Origin: Salmonella enterica subsp. enterica serovar Typhimurium str. LT2
GTDB lineage: Bacteria; Pseudomonadota; Gammaproteobacteria; Enterobacterales; Enterobacteriaceae
NCBI RefSeq assembly: GCF_000006945.2
Contig: NC_003197.2
Span: 4,092,001 to 4,156,000, forward strand
Reading direction: 5' to 3'
Length of the DNA stretch: 64,000 bases
Of this stretch, positions 14,513 through 23,998 are shown in pieces. Each line of letters begins with the position of its first letter. Position 1 is the stretch's first letter. Below the pieces are notes generated by a model. The model was not told where the DNA came from. It made no database searches and saw only the letters and a program-made list of their open reading frames with translations. A program made the position numbers and the translations under genes.

Positions 14513-14851
14513 ATGGCGGAAAGCTTTACGACGACTAATCGATATTTTGACAATAAACATTATCCACGTGGATTCTCTCGTCACGGTGATTTCACGATTA
14601 AAGAGGCACAACTGCTTGAGCGTCATGGTCATGCCTTTAATGATCTGGATCTTGGCAAGCGTGAGCCTGTGACTGAAGAAGAGAAGCTGTTTGTAGCGGT
14701 ATGTCGCGGTGAACGCGAGCCGGTAACGGATGCAGAACGCGTCTGGTCCAAGTATATGACGCGTATCAAGCGTCCAAAACGCTTCCACACCTTGTCTGGC
14801 GGCAAGCCGCAAGTTGAAGGCGCAGAAGACTACACCGAAGCTGATGATTAA
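14513..14851 (+). CDS. maoP: Macrodomain Ori organisation protein MaoP (YifE)
   Basis: 112-residue protein nearly identical to E. coli YifE, renamed MaoP because, with the nearby 17-bp maoS site, it organises the Ori macrodomain. It is small, charged and soluble with no membrane segment. It has two near-repeats, [18 protein letters not shown] and [15 protein letters not shown], about 20 residues apart, suggesting a duplicated helical unit. The 118-bp gap to hdfR (14395-14512) should contain maoS; I could not place that motif from memory. The TAA is followed by a terminator. Confidence 0.9.
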
Positions 14852-14852
14852 T

Positions 14853-14877
14853 AAAAAGGGCGTAATGCCCTTTTTTT
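14853..14877. terminator. Bidirectional terminator between maoP and yifB
   Basis: AAAAAGGGC and GCCCTTTTT form a perfect stem with loop GTAAT and a T run on the plus strand (A run on the other side). It serves maoP directly. The yifB stop codon at 14876-14878 touches it, so it can also end yifB transcription. Confidence 0.88.
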
Positions 14878-16396
14878 ACGCCAACAGCTTTTGCAAATGA
14901 ATTAACAACCTGTCTATCGCCCGATAGCTTACCGCCTCCTGCAAATGCTGACGCGAGATCTGGTCAGCCAGTTCTATGTCGGCAATGGTTCTGGCAACTT
15001 TTAGTAAACGCTGCCAGGCGCGAATGGATAATCCAAGATGCACCAGCGTGTCTTCAAGCCAGCGGGCGTCATCGTGATGCAAAACACAATATTTTTGGAT
15101 TTCGCGACCCTCCAGACGCGCGTTTAACTTCTTCTGGCGTCGGTACTGCCGTTCATGGGCGGCGATGACCCGCTTTTTTACCGTAGCGCTGCTCTCACCC
15201 TTTGAGGCGTGTTGGCTAAGAATCCCGGGCGGTGGAAGCGGTATCTCAAGCGAAAGGTCAAAACGATCAAGAAACGGGCCTGACAACCGATTAAGGTAAC
15301 GTAGTGTCTGTTCTGGCGTGCAGCGATTATGGTTTCCCTGATAATGTCCGGTCGGGCTGGGATTCATTGCGGCGATTAACTGGAACCTGGCAGGGTACGT
15401 TATTTTCGCTCTGGTACGGGATAAATGAATTTGACCGGATTCTATAGGTTCACGTAGCGCATCCAGTGTGCGTCGTTCAAATTCAGGCAATTCATCAAGG
15501 AACAAAATTCCGTTGTGCGCCAGCGATATCTCTCCCGGGGCGGGTATTGCGCCGCCGCCGACCATAGCAGTAAGTGAGGCGCTATGATGAGGTGAGCGAA
15601 AGGGGCGTTGCTGCCATCGTTTTTGTACCGTATCGGCATTAACCAGACTGAGGATCGCGGCGCTTTCCAACGCCTCCTCATTGCTTAATGGTGGAAGAAT
15701 CCCGCTCAGTCGACTGGCCAGCATGGTTTTACCCGTACCCGGCGGGCCGATCAATAGCAGATTATGTCCCCCTGCCGCTGTAATCTCCAGGCCGCGTTTA
15801 CCCTGCTCCTGACCGATCACATCGCGAAGATCGGCAGTTGCGGTAGGCGATGCCATATCCTGAGCTAAAGGTCTTTCCAGGGCGTGTTTCCCTTCCAGAA
15901 AGGCGCAGACGGTTTGTAGATGATCGGCGATAAAACATCCTTCTTTGCTTATAAGCCCAACCTCCGCCGCGTTCTCTGTTGCGACGATAATATTTCTGCC
16001 GGCCCTGATGGCTTCCGTTGCACTTGATATTGCGCCAGGAACGCCGCGTAATGCGCCTGTAAGCGCTAACTCACCCACCAGCTCATATGCCTCAAGATTC
16101 GACGCTGTAAGCTGCTCAGACGCGGCCAGAAGCGCAACAGCAATAGGCAGGTCATACCTTCCACCCTCTTTCGGTAGATCGGCTGGAGCAAGGTTAATGG
16201 TTATTTTTTTAGCCGGAAATTCATATCCGCTATTAATAATCGCACTACGTACCCGGTCACGCGCCTCTTTTACCGTGGTTTCCGGTAGGCCAACCATGGT
16301 TAATCCCGGTAATCCATTACTGATATGCACCTCTATAGTGATAGGCGGCGCATTGACGCCAAGTGCGGCGCGGGTATGAACAATCGCCAGTGACAT
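14876..16396 (-). CDS. yifB: YifB, ComM-like AAA+ ATPase (Mg-chelatase family)
   Basis: 506-residue AAA+ protein of the ComM family. ComM is a hexameric helicase promoting branch migration during natural transformation; the role in enterobacteria is unclear. An N-terminal ChlI-type domain (VHTRAALGVNAPPITIEVHI, residues about 6-25) is followed by Walker A GPPGTGKT near residue 220, Walker B LFLDELPEF near 300, and a C-terminal AAA lid. The ATG at 16396 has GGAGGG just upstream and gives the family length; the frame is open for another 32 codons upstream. Confidence 0.93.
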   Translation of the reverse strand: MSLAIVHTRAALGVNAPPITIEVHISNGLPGLTMVGLPETTVKEARDRVRSAIINSGYEFPAKKITINLAPADLPKEGGRYDLPIAVALLAASEQLTASNLEAYELVGELALTGALRGVPGAISSATEAIRAGRNIIVATENAAEVGLISKEGCFIADHLQTVCAFLEGKHALERPLAQDMASPTATADLRDVIGQEQGKRGLEITAAGGHNLLLIGPPGTGKTMLASRLSGILPPLSNEEALESAAILSLVNADTVQKRWQQRPFRSPHHSASLTAMVGGGAIPAPGEISLAHNGILFLDELPEFERRTLDALREPIESGQIHLSRTRAKITYPARFQLIAAMNPSPTGHYQGNHNRCTPEQTLRYLNRLSGPFLDRFDLSLEIPLPPPGILSQHASKGESSATVKKRVIAAHERQYRRQKKLNARLEGREIQKYCVLHHDDARWLEDTLVHLGLSIRAWQRLLKVARTIADIELADQISRQHLQEAVSYRAIDRLLIHLQKLLA

Positions 16397-16685
16397 AATC
16401 CCTCCTGTTACGTGGATTATGCGGAATAGAAGAGAAAATCGAATTACTGACTTTTTGTTTTTTAGCGACTGCTTCCTGAATTTTGGCGTCATTTTCAGGT
16501 AAGAAACATCAAACTGGAAGAACGCTCGCAGAAGCGAAAAGAAGGAAAACAGGATGTAGAGTGCGCCAAAAGGGGGAGGAAAACGTGAAAATTTTTCAGT
16601 TGCTAATTTTTCTTATAAAAAACAAAGTACTTTTAGGCATTCACCTGCATTATCTGAAACGTGGTTAAAAAAATATCTTGTGCTA

Positions 16686-16714
16686 TTGGCAAAACCTATG
16701 GTAACTCTTTAGGT
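16686..16714 (+). promoter_or_regulatory. ilvGMEDA promoter (P2-type) candidate
   Basis: TTGGCA (16686-16691), a 17-base spacer and TTAGGT (16709-16714). A start near 16720 would give a leader ending at the attenuator of about 186 nt, the size known for the E. coli ilv leader RNA. The A/T-rich DNA upstream (about 16560-16685) would fit the IHF-bound activating region described for this operon. No gene is seen in 16397-16747. Confidence 0.7.
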
Positions 16715-16747
16715 ATTCCTTCGAACAAGATGCAAGAATAGACAAAA

Positions 16748-16846
16748 ATGACAGCCCTTCTACGAGTGATTAGCCTGGTCGTGATTAGCGTGGTGGTGAT
16801 TATTATCCCACCGTGCGGGGCTGCACTTGGACGAGGAAAGGCTTAG
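16748..16846 (+). CDS. ilvL: ilvGMEDA operon leader peptide IlvL
   Basis: 32-codon leader peptide (MTALLRVISLVVISVVVIII... ending GRGKA) packed with Ile, Val and Leu codons. Ribosomes stall here when any of the three branched-chain aminoacyl-tRNAs is scarce, which prevents the terminator at 16871-16902 from forming. The gene lies about 25 nt before that terminator. Confidence 0.96.
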   Translation: MTALLRVISLVVISVVVIIIPPCGAALGRGKA

Positions 16847-16870
16847 AAATCAAGCCTTAACGAACTAAGA

Positions 16871-16902
16871 CCCCCGCACCGAAAGGTCCGGGGGTTTTTT
16901 TT
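16871..16902 (+). terminator. ilv attenuator (intrinsic terminator)
   Basis: CCCCCGCACC, loop GAAA, GGTCCGGGGG and eight T residues: a strong GC stem with one C-C mismatch. It follows ilvL and stops transcription before ilvG when branched-chain aminoacyl-tRNAs are plentiful. Confidence 0.95.
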
Positions 16903-16985
16903 GGCCTGAAAAACTTAAGCGAGGAGCAGAGCGTGAATAACAGCATAAAATTCTGTTTCTCAAGATTTACGACGGGGATGTAACT

Positions 16986-18632
16986 ATGAACGGGGCACAG
17001 TGGGTGGTACATGCTTTGCGAGCGCAGGGGGTGAAAACCGTATTTGGTTATCCTGGCGGCGCAATTATGCCGGTTTACGACGCGTTGTATGACGGTGGTG
17101 TGGAGCATTTGTTGTGCCGACACGAGCAGGGTGCGGCAATGGCGGCAATCGGTTATGCCCGTTCTACCGGCAAAACCGGTGTTTGTATCGCCACTTCCGG
17201 CCCTGGCGCCACTAACCTGATCACTGGCCTGGCGGATGCGTTGTTAGATTCGGTCCCCGTCGTCGCGATCACGGGTCAGGTTTCCGCCCCGTTCATCGGC
17301 ACCGATGCGTTCCAGGAGGTGGATGTGTTAGGGCTGTCGCTGGCCTGTACCAAACACAGCTTCCTGGTGCAGTCGCTGGAAGAGTTGCCGCGCATCATGG
17401 CGGAGGCTTTTGAAGTCGCCAACGCTGGCCGTCCTGGCCCGGTTCTGGTGGATATCCCGAAAGATATCCAGTTGGCCAGCGGTGAGCTGGAACCCTGGTT
17501 TACTACCGTTGCTAACGAAGCGACTTTCCCGCAGGCTGATGTGGAACAGGCGCGCCAGATGCTGGAACAGGCGAAAAAACCCATGCTGTACGTCGGCGGT
17601 GGTGTTGGTATGGCGCAGGCAGTTCCGGCGCTGCGTAAATTTATCGCGGTAACGCAAATGCCAGTTACCTGCACGCTGAAAGGGCTGGGGGCTGTTGAAG
17701 CTGATTATCCGTACTATCTGGGCATGCTGGGAATGCACGGTACTAAAGCGGCTAATTTCGCGGTGCAAGAGTGTGATTTACTGATCGCAGTGGGTGCACG
17801 TTTTGATGACCGGGTGACCGGTAAGCTGAATACGTTTGCGCCGAACGCCAGCGTAATCCATATGGATATCGACCCGGCGGAAATGAACAAACTGCGTCAG
17901 GCACACGTCGCGTTGCAGGGCGATTTAAATTCGCTGTTGCCGGCATTACAGCAACCGCTGAAGATCGACGCATGGCGTCAGTCCTGTGCAGAGCTGCGCG
18001 CAGAACACGCCTGGCGCTATGACCATCCTGGCGAGACTATCTATGCGCCGTTGTTGTTGAAGCAATTGTCGGAACGCAAACCCGCAGACAGCGTGGTGAC
18101 GACGGATGTGGGGCAGCATCAGATGTGGTCAGCCCAGCATATGACTTACACCCGCCCGGAGAACTTCATCACCTCCAGCGGTCTGGGGACGATGGGATTC
18201 GGCTTACCGGCGGCCGTTGGCGCGCAGGTAGCGCGACCGAATGATACCGTTATCTGTATCTCCGGTGACGGCTCCTTCATGATGAATGTTCAGGAGTTGG
18301 GCACCGTAAAACGCAAGCAGTTACCGTTGAAGATAGTCTTACTCGACAACCAGCGGTTAGGGATGGTTCGACAATGGCAGCAACTGTTTTTCCAGGAGCG
18401 ATATAGCGAAACCACCCTGACCGATAACCCCGATTTCCTCATGCTGGCCAGCGCCTTCGGCATTCCAGGCCAGCACATTACTCGTAAAGACCAGGTTGAA
18501 GCGGCACTCGACACGATGTTGGCAAGCGAAGGGCCGTACCTGCTTCACGTCTCAATCGACGAACTTGAAAATGTCTGGCCGTTGGTGCCGCCTGGCGCCA
18601 GTAACTCTGAAATGCTGGAGAAATTATCATGA
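16986..18632 (+). CDS. ilvG: Acetolactate synthase II large subunit IlvG, full length
   Basis: ThDP- and FAD-dependent enzyme condensing pyruvate with pyruvate or 2-oxobutyrate, the first common step of valine/leucine and isoleucine synthesis. The 548-residue protein is uninterrupted, unlike the frameshifted ilvG of E. coli K-12, so a valine-resistant AHAS II is expected. Visible features are the catalytic Glu in [10 protein letters not shown] (about residue 47), the FAD middle domain, and the ThDP motif GDGSFMMN...NQRLGM (about 425-460). Its stop overlaps the ilvM start by 4 bases, indicating coupled translation. Confidence 0.97.
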   Translation: MNGAQWVVHALRAQGVKTVFGYPGGAIMPVYDALYDGGVEHLLCRHEQGAAMAAIGYARSTGKTGVCIATSGPGATNLITGLADALLDSVPVVAITGQVSAPFIGTDAFQEVDVLGLSLACTKHSFLVQSLEELPRIMAEAFEVANAGRPGPVLVDIPKDIQLASGELEPWFTTVANEATFPQADVEQARQMLEQAKKPMLYVGGGVGMAQAVPALRKFIAVTQMPVTCTLKGLGAVEADYPYYLGMLGMHGTKAANFAVQECDLLIAVGARFDDRVTGKLNTFAPNASVIHMDIDPAEMNKLRQAHVALQGDLNSLLPALQQPLKIDAWRQSCAELRAEHAWRYDHPGETIYAPLLLKQLSERKPADSVVTTDVGQHQMWSAQHMTYTRPENFITSSGLGTMGFGLPAAVGAQVARPNDTVICISGDGSFMMNVQELGTVKRKQLPLKIVLLDNQRLGMVRQWQQLFFQERYSETTLTDNPDFLMLASAFGIPGQHITRKDQVEAALDTMLASEGPYLLHVSIDELENVWPLVPPGASNSEMLEKLS

Positions 18633-18892
18633 TGCAACATCAGGTCAATGTATCGGCACGCTTTAATCCAGAAACCTTAGAACGTGTTTTACGCGTGGTG
18701 CGCCATCGTGGTTTTCAGGTGTGCTCCATGAATATGGAAGCCGCGACCGATGCGCAGAATATAAATATTGAATTGACCGTTGCCAGTCCCCGGTCGGTCG
18801 ACTTACTGTTTAGTCAGTTAAGTAAACTGGTAGATGTTGCGCATGTCGCGATCTGCCAGAGCGCTGCCACATCACAACAAATCCGCGCCTGA
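18629..18892 (+). CDS. ilvM: Acetolactate synthase II small (regulatory) subunit IlvM
   Basis: 87-residue single ACT domain ([20 protein letters not shown] at the start) that binds IlvG and is needed for full activity and stability of AHAS II. ATG at 18629 overlaps the ilvG TGA (ATGATG); an ATG one codon later is equally possible. ilvE follows after 17 bases. Confidence 0.95.
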   Translation: MMQHQVNVSARFNPETLERVLRVVRHRGFQVCSMNMEAATDAQNINIELTVASPRSVDLLFSQLSKLVDVAHVAICQSAATSQQIRA

Positions 18893-18909
18893 GCGCAAAA
18901 GGAAGAAAA

Positions 18910-19839
18910 ATGACGACGAAAAAAGCTGATTATATTTGGTTCAATGGCGAGATGGTGCGCTGGGAAGACGCGAAGGTTCACGTAATGTCTCACGCGCTGC
19001 ACTACGGTACGTCGGTATTTGAAGGGATTCGGTGCTACGACTCTCACAAAGGTCCGGTAGTGTTTCGTCATCGTGAACATATGCAGCGCCTGCGCGACTC
19101 AGCAAAAATTTATCGTTTTCCGGTTTCCCAGAGCATTGATGAGCTGATGGAAGCCTGCCGCGACGTAATTCGTAAAAATAATCTGACCAGCGCCTATATC
19201 CGTCCGTTGGTATTTGTCGGCGATGTCGGTATGGGCGTTAACCCGCCCCCGGGATACACCACTGACGTCATCATCGCCGCGTTCCCGTGGGGGGCATACC
19301 TGGGCGCCGAAGCGCTGGATCAGGGGATCGATGCGATGGTTTCTTCCTGGAACCGCGCTGCGCCGAACACCATTCCGACCGCCGCCAAAGCGGGCGGGAA
19401 CTATCTTTCCTCACTGCTGGTGGGTAGCGAAGCGCGCCGCCACGGCTATCAGGAAGGCATCGCCCTGGATGTAAACGGCTATATCTCCGAAGGCGCAGGT
19501 GAAAACCTGTTTGAGGTAAAAGATGGCGTGCTGTTTACTCCGCCGTTTACCTCTTCCGCGCTGCCAGGCATTACTCGCGACGCGATTATCAAACTGGCGA
19601 AAGAGCTGGGTATTGAAGTGCGCGAGCAGGTGCTGTCCCGTGAATCGCTGTATCTGGCCGACGAAGTGTTTATGTCCGGAACCGCGGCAGAAATTACTCC
19701 GGTACGCAGCGTTGATGGTATCCAGGTAGGTGAAGGCCGTTGCGGCCCTGTTACCAAGCGTATTCAACAAGCCTTCTTTGGTCTCTTCACTGGAGAAACC
19801 GAGGATAAATGGGGCTGGTTGGATCCGGTAAATTCATAA
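18910..19839 (+). CDS. ilvE: Branched-chain amino acid aminotransferase IlvE
   Basis: PLP enzyme of fold type IV that makes the last step to leucine, isoleucine and valine by transamination from glutamate. The 309-residue protein has the PLP-binding Lys in AAKAGGNYLSSLL (about residue 160) and the cofactor-phosphate loops GENLFEVKDG and SGTAAEITPV. An SD (GGAAG) precedes the ATG. It is part of the ilvGMEDA transcript; a structured element separates it from ilvD. Confidence 0.97.
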   Translation: MTTKKADYIWFNGEMVRWEDAKVHVMSHALHYGTSVFEGIRCYDSHKGPVVFRHREHMQRLRDSAKIYRFPVSQSIDELMEACRDVIRKNNLTSAYIRPLVFVGDVGMGVNPPPGYTTDVIIAAFPWGAYLGAEALDQGIDAMVSSWNRAAPNTIPTAAKAGGNYLSSLLVGSEARRHGYQEGIALDVNGYISEGAGENLFEVKDGVLFTPPFTSSALPGITRDAIIKLAKELGIEVREQVLSRESLYLADEVFMSGTAAEITPVRSVDGIQVGEGRCGPVTKRIQQAFFGLFTGETEDKWGWLDPVNS

Positions 19840-19870
19840 TAAATAAAATTAATATTTTCCCAAAATAATT

Positions 19871-19966
19871 TGCGTCACAGGAAGGCGGTAACGCAGCGAA
19901 TCCCCAGAAGCTTACTGTAGTAAGTGACTGGGGTGAGTGAGGCAGCCAACGCACCTGTGGCGTGAA
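19871..19966 (+). repeat. Large imperfect inverted repeat between ilvE and ilvD
   Basis: About 96 nt that fold back on themselves. The outer arms are GCGTCACAGG and CCTGTGGCGT (one G-U type mismatch). The inner arms are CCCCAG...CTTAC and GTAAG...CTGGGG around a short TGTA loop. It resembles the mobile palindromic intergenic elements common in enterobacteria (ERIC-like in style, though I cannot name the family). It lies inside the operon, between two co-transcribed genes, with no T tract, so it would act as RNA structure rather than as a terminator. Confidence 0.65.
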
Positions 19967-19999
19967 GTATGAAGGGAAAAGATGGGGAGTAAATAAAGC

Positions 20000-21850
20000 A
20001 TGCCTAAGTACCGTTCCGCCACCACCACTCATGGTCGTAATATGGCGGGTGCCCGCGCGCTGTGGCGCGCCACCGGAATGACCGACAGTGATTTTGGCAA
20101 ACCGATTATCGCCGTGGTGAACTCATTCACTCAGTTTGTGCCGGGTCACGTTCATCTGCGCGATCTCGGTAAGCTGGTCGCCGAACAGATTGAAGCTTCC
20201 GGCGGGGTGGCGAAAGAGTTCAACACTATTGCCGTGGATGACGGGATTGCCATGGGGCACGGGGGTATGCTCTATTCACTGCCGTCGCGCGAGCTGATCG
20301 CCGACTCCGTTGAGTACATGGTGAACGCTCACTGCGCTGACGCGATGGTGTGTATCTCCAACTGCGACAAAATCACCCCAGGGATGCTCATGGCCTCGCT
20401 GCGCCTGAATATTCCGGTGATCTTTGTCTCCGGCGGCCCGATGGAAGCCGGGAAAACCAAGCTTTCAGACAAAATTATCAAGCTGGATCTGGTTGATGCC
20501 ATGATTCAGGGAGCGGACCCGAAAGTCTCTGACGATCAAAGTAACCAGGTTGAACGCTCCGCCTGTCCAACCTGCGGCTCCTGCTCCGGCATGTTTACCG
20601 CTAACTCCATGAACTGCCTGACCGAAGCGCTGGGCCTGTCGCAGCCGGGCAACGGCTCGCTGCTGGCAACTCACGCTGACCGTAAGCAGTTGTTCCTCAA
20701 TGCCGGTAAGCGGATTGTTGAACTGACTAAACGCTATTACGAGCAAAACGACGAAAGTGCACTGCCGCGTAACATCGCCAGCAAAGCCGCGTTTGAAAAC
20801 GCGATGACGCTGGATATCGCGATGGGCGGTTCGACCAACACCGTTCTTCACCTGCTGGCGGCGGCGCAGGAAGCGGAAATCGACTTCACCATGAGTGATA
20901 TCGACAAGCTGTCCCGCAAGGTGCCGCAGCTGTGTAAAGTGGCGCCAAGTACCCAGAAATACCATATGGAAGATGTTCACCGTGCCGGCGGTGTGCTGGG
21001 TATTTTAGGCGAGCTGGATCGCGCCGGGCTGCTGAACCGCAACGTGAAAAACGTATTAGGCCTGACGTTGCCGCAAACGCTGGAACAGTACGACATCACG
21101 GTTACGCAGGACGAAGCGGTTAAAAAAATGTTCCGTGCTGGCCCTGCCGGTATCCGTACTACCCAGGCGTTCTCGCAGGATTGTCGCTGGGATTCGCTGG
21201 ATGACGACCGCGCAGCGGGTTGCATCCGCTCGCTGGAATATGCCTATAGCAAAGACGGCGGTCTGGCGGTGCTGTATGGCAACTTCGCCGAAAACGGCTG
21301 CATTGTGAAAACCGCAGGCGTGGATGACAGCATCCTTAAATTTACCGGCCCGGCTAAAGTGTATGAAAGCCAGGACGACGCGGTAGAGGCGATTCTCGGC
21401 GGCAAAGTAGTGGAAGGCGATGTAGTCGTGATCCGCTACGAAGGGCCGAAAGGCGGGCCGGGAATGCAGGAAATGCTCTATCCGACCAGTTTCCTGAAGT
21501 CGATGGGGCTGGGCAAAGCCTGCGCGCTCATCACCGATGGGCGTTTCTCCGGCGGTACTTCGGGTCTTTCCATCGGCCACGTCTCGCCGGAAGCGGCCAG
21601 CGGCGGCACTATTGCGTTGATTGAAGATGGCGACACTATTGCGATTGATATCCCGAACCGCAGCATTCAGTTGCAGTTGAGTGAGGCTGAAATCGCCGCA
21701 CGCCGCGAGGCGCAGGAAGCTCGTGGCGACAAAGCCTGGACGCCGAAAAATCGTCAGCGTCAGGTTTCGTTTGCCCTGCGTGCCTACGCCAGCCTGGCGA
21801 CCAGCGCCGATAAAGGCGCGGTGCGCGATAAATCGAAATTGGGAGGTTGA
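20000..21850 (+). CDS. ilvD: Dihydroxy-acid dehydratase IlvD
   Basis: Iron-sulfur dehydratase that converts dihydroxyisovalerate and dihydroxymethylvalerate to the 2-oxo acids used by IlvE. The 616-residue length equals E. coli IlvD. Cluster-ligand cysteines lie in [12 protein letters not shown] (about residues 118-129) and [11 protein letters not shown] (about 192-202). The C-terminal domain has [19 protein letters not shown]. Its last codons contain the GGGAGG SD of ilvA, and its TGA overlaps the region just before the ilvA start. Confidence 0.97.
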   Translation: MPKYRSATTTHGRNMAGARALWRATGMTDSDFGKPIIAVVNSFTQFVPGHVHLRDLGKLVAEQIEASGGVAKEFNTIAVDDGIAMGHGGMLYSLPSRELIADSVEYMVNAHCADAMVCISNCDKITPGMLMASLRLNIPVIFVSGGPMEAGKTKLSDKIIKLDLVDAMIQGADPKVSDDQSNQVERSACPTCGSCSGMFTANSMNCLTEALGLSQPGNGSLLATHADRKQLFLNAGKRIVELTKRYYEQNDESALPRNIASKAAFENAMTLDIAMGGSTNTVLHLLAAAQEAEIDFTMSDIDKLSRKVPQLCKVAPSTQKYHMEDVHRAGGVLGILGELDRAGLLNRNVKNVLGLTLPQTLEQYDITVTQDEAVKKMFRAGPAGIRTTQAFSQDCRWDSLDDDRAAGCIRSLEYAYSKDGGLAVLYGNFAENGCIVKTAGVDDSILKFTGPAKVYESQDDAVEAILGGKVVEGDVVVIRYEGPKGGPGMQEMLYPTSFLKSMGLGKACALITDGRFSGGTSGLSIGHVSPEAASGGTIALIEDGDTIAIDIPNRSIQLQLSEAEIAARREAQEARGDKAWTPKNRQRQVSFALRAYASLATSADKGAVRDKSKLGG

Positions 21851-21852
21851 TG

Positions 21853-23397
21853 ATGGCGGAATCTCAACCTCTGTCAGTCGCGCCGGAAGGGGCGGAGTAT
21901 CTGCGCGCGGTGCTACGCGCGCCAGTATACGAAGCGGCGCAGGTGACACCGCTGCAAAAAATGGAAAAGCTCTCGTCACGTCTGGACAACGTTATTCTCG
22001 TCAAACGCGAAGACCGGCAGCCGGTACATAGCTTTAAGCTGCGCGGCGCTTACGCGATGATGGCCGGATTGACCGAAGAACAAAAAGCCCACGGCGTGAT
22101 TACCGCGTCGGCGGGGAACCATGCACAGGGCGTGGCGTTTTCCTCCGCGCGGCTTGGCGTGAAGTCGCTGATCGTCATGCCAAAAGCAACGGCGGATATT
22201 AAAGTCGATGCGGTACGCGGTTTTGGCGGCGAAGTGCTGTTGCACGGCGCTAATTTTGATGAAGCGAAAGCGAAAGCTATTGAACTGGCGCAGCAGCAGG
22301 GTTTTACTTGGGTGCCGCCGTTTGATCACCCAATGGTGATCGCCGGGCAGGGCACGCTGGCGCTGGAACTGCTTCAGCAGGATTCGCATCTCGATCGTGT
22401 CTTTGTGCCGGTTGGCGGCGGCGGCCTGGCGGCGGGCGTAGCGGTACTGATCAAACAATTGATGCCGCAAATCAAAGTGATTGCCGTCGAAGCGGAGGAT
22501 TCCGCCTGCCTGAAAGCGGCGTTGGAAGCCGGTCATCCAGTGGATCTCCCGCGCGTTGGGTTGTTTGCTGAAGGCGTAGCGGTAAAACGCATCGGCGACG
22601 AAACCTTCCGCCTGTGCCAGGAATATCTCGACGACATTATTACAGTCGATAGCGACGCTATCTGCGCGGCGATGAAAGATCTGTTTGAAGATGTGCGTGC
22701 GGTGGCGGAGCCGTCCGGCGCGCTGGCGCTGGCGGGGATGAAGAAATATATCGCCCAGCACAATATTCGCGGCGAACGCCTGGCGCACGTCCTTTCCGGC
22801 GCCAACGTCAACTTCCACGGCTTGCGCTATGTGTCTGAACGCTGCGAGCTGGGGGAACAGCGCGAAGCGTTACTGGCGGTGACCATTCCGGAAGAAAAGG
22901 GGAGCTTTCTCAAATTCTGCCAGTTGCTTGGCGGGCGTATGGTCACCGAATTTAACTACCGTTTTGCCGACGCGAAAAATGCCTGTATTTTTGTCGGCGT
23001 ACGCGTCAGTCAGGGGCTGGAGGAGCGAAAAGAGATTATCACCCAACTGTGCGACGGCGGTTATAGCGTAGTGGATCTCTCCGACGATGAAATGGCGAAG
23101 CTGCATGTGCGCTATATGGTCGGCGGACGCCCCTCCAAGCCATTACAGGAGCGTTTGTATAGTTTCGAATTTCCGGAGTCGCCCGGCGCGTTGCTCAAAT
23201 TCCTGCATACGCTTGGCACGCACTGGAATATTTCGCTATTCCATTACCGTAGCCACGGTACCGATTATGGCCGCGTGCTGGCGGCGTTCGAGTTAGGCGA
23301 TCATGAGCCGGATTTCGAAACCCGGCTGCATGAGCTGGGCTATGAATGCCATGATGAGAGCAATAACCCGGCGTTCCGGTTCTTTCTGGCGGGTTAA
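21853..23397 (+). CDS. ilvA: Biosynthetic L-threonine dehydratase IlvA
   Basis: PLP enzyme deaminating threonine to 2-oxobutyrate, the committed step to isoleucine and inhibited by isoleucine. The 514-residue protein has the PLP Lys in HSFKLRGAY (about residue 62), the glycine loop VGGGGLAAG (about 187), and a C-terminal half with two ACT-like regulatory domains (LLAVTIPEEKGSFLKF and YSFEFPESPGALLKF). The ATG at 21853 is 7 bases after GGGAGG; the ATG at 21850 and TTG at 21847 are too close to it. Last gene of the attenuated operon. Confidence 0.97.
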   Translation: MAESQPLSVAPEGAEYLRAVLRAPVYEAAQVTPLQKMEKLSSRLDNVILVKREDRQPVHSFKLRGAYAMMAGLTEEQKAHGVITASAGNHAQGVAFSSARLGVKSLIVMPKATADIKVDAVRGFGGEVLLHGANFDEAKAKAIELAQQQGFTWVPPFDHPMVIAGQGTLALELLQQDSHLDRVFVPVGGGGLAAGVAVLIKQLMPQIKVIAVEAEDSACLKAALEAGHPVDLPRVGLFAEGVAVKRIGDETFRLCQEYLDDIITVDSDAICAAMKDLFEDVRAVAEPSGALALAGMKKYIAQHNIRGERLAHVLSGANVNFHGLRYVSERCELGEQREALLAVTIPEEKGSFLKFCQLLGGRMVTEFNYRFADAKNACIFVGVRVSQGLEERKEIITQLCDGGYSVVDLSDDEMAKLHVRYMVGGRPSKPLQERLYSFEFPESPGALLKFLHTLGTHWNISLFHYRSHGTDYGRVLAAFELGDHEPDFETRLHELGYECHDESNNPAFRFFLAG

Positions 23398-23416
23398 TTC
23401 AGCGTTTAGTTTTTCG

Positions 23417-23438
23417 GGCCCACAAAGTAAAGTGGGCC
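23417..23438 (+). terminator. Stem-loop after ilvA
   Basis: GGCCCAC and GTGGGCC form a perfect 7-bp stem with an 8-base loop, 19 bases after the ilvA stop. There is no T run (TGATATCC follows), so it is either a weak terminator or an mRNA 3' end protector. Nothing else is seen in 23439-23606. Confidence 0.5.
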
Positions 23439-23606
23439 TGATATCCAGATATTATCTTCCCTCAGTTATTGGGCTTTTCTGCCAGCCCGGAGCATCCACT
23501 CATTTCATTTTGCGAGACGTTTTCCAGAAGGCGCCCAATCTGCTTGTGGTGAAACTCGGCTCACCATATCGTTAGCACCGCCATCACTTGCACCTGCTAA
23601 AAACAA

Positions 23607-23624
23607 TGTATAAAATTTTATACA
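23607..23624 (+). promoter_or_regulatory. Perfect 18-bp palindrome upstream of the toxin-antitoxin pair (likely operator)
   Basis: TGTATAAAATTTTATACA is a perfect inverted repeat ending 11 bases before the first good ATG of the toxin frame. Type II antitoxins with an HTH domain usually repress their own operon through such palindromes, so this is the likely binding site of the antitoxin at 23995-24336. It could also include the promoter -10 (TATAAA or TTATAC). Confidence 0.65.
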
Positions 23625-23680
23625 CAAAGGATGTTATGTTACTCACTCGAGCTCTCTCCAATGAAAAAGAAATTCGATGA

Positions 23681-23998
23681 GTGGGATCTTCTCTGGAGGA
23701 TCTCCTGGCTTTTCCCATAACGGTACGTAAAGCAGTCGGTTATCAGCTTCACAAAATTCAGTATGGAATTGAACCCGATGACTGGAAACCGTTTTCAGAA
23801 ATTGGGGCTGGGGTAAATGAAATTCGTATTCGTGACAACAATGGTATCTATCGCGTTATGTATGTCGCTAAGTTTGAAGAAGCACTCTACGTTTTGCATA
23901 GTTTCCAAAAACAGACGCAACAAACCAGTCAGCATGATAAAAACATCGCCAGAACGCGTTATAACCGGGTGGTGCAACAACGGAGAAACAGCTTGTGA
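23681..23998 (+). CDS. HigB/Gp49-like toxin-family protein, possibly N-terminally truncated
   Basis: 105 residues of the phage-derived Gp49/HigB (RelE-like) family. They start GSSLEDLLAFP, continue with GYQLHKIQYGIEPDDWKPF and VNEIRIRDNNGIYRVMYVAKF, and end with the family signature VLHSFQKQTQ...AR. Members are ribosome-dependent mRNA interferases paired with an HTH antitoxin. GTG 23681 follows directly on an in-frame TGA (23678-23680). The same frame is open upstream to ATG 23636, which has AAGGA before it. The family usually has Trp just before the V-G-S-S segment, so this TGA looks like a Trp codon turned to stop. Expression may need reinitiation at the GTG. The last 4 bases overlap the antitoxin gene. 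Confidence 0.75.
   Translation: MGSSLEDLLAFPITVRKAVGYQLHKIQYGIEPDDWKPFSEIGAGVNEIRIRDNNGIYRVMYVAKFEEALYVLHSFQKQTQQTSQHDKNIARTRYNRVVQQRRNSL

Noticed and set aside
21056..21979. 307-codon minus-strand open frame opposite ilvD/ilvA
   Set aside because: It mirrors the strong codon bias of ilvD on the other strand, lacks a start context and has no recognisable protein features.
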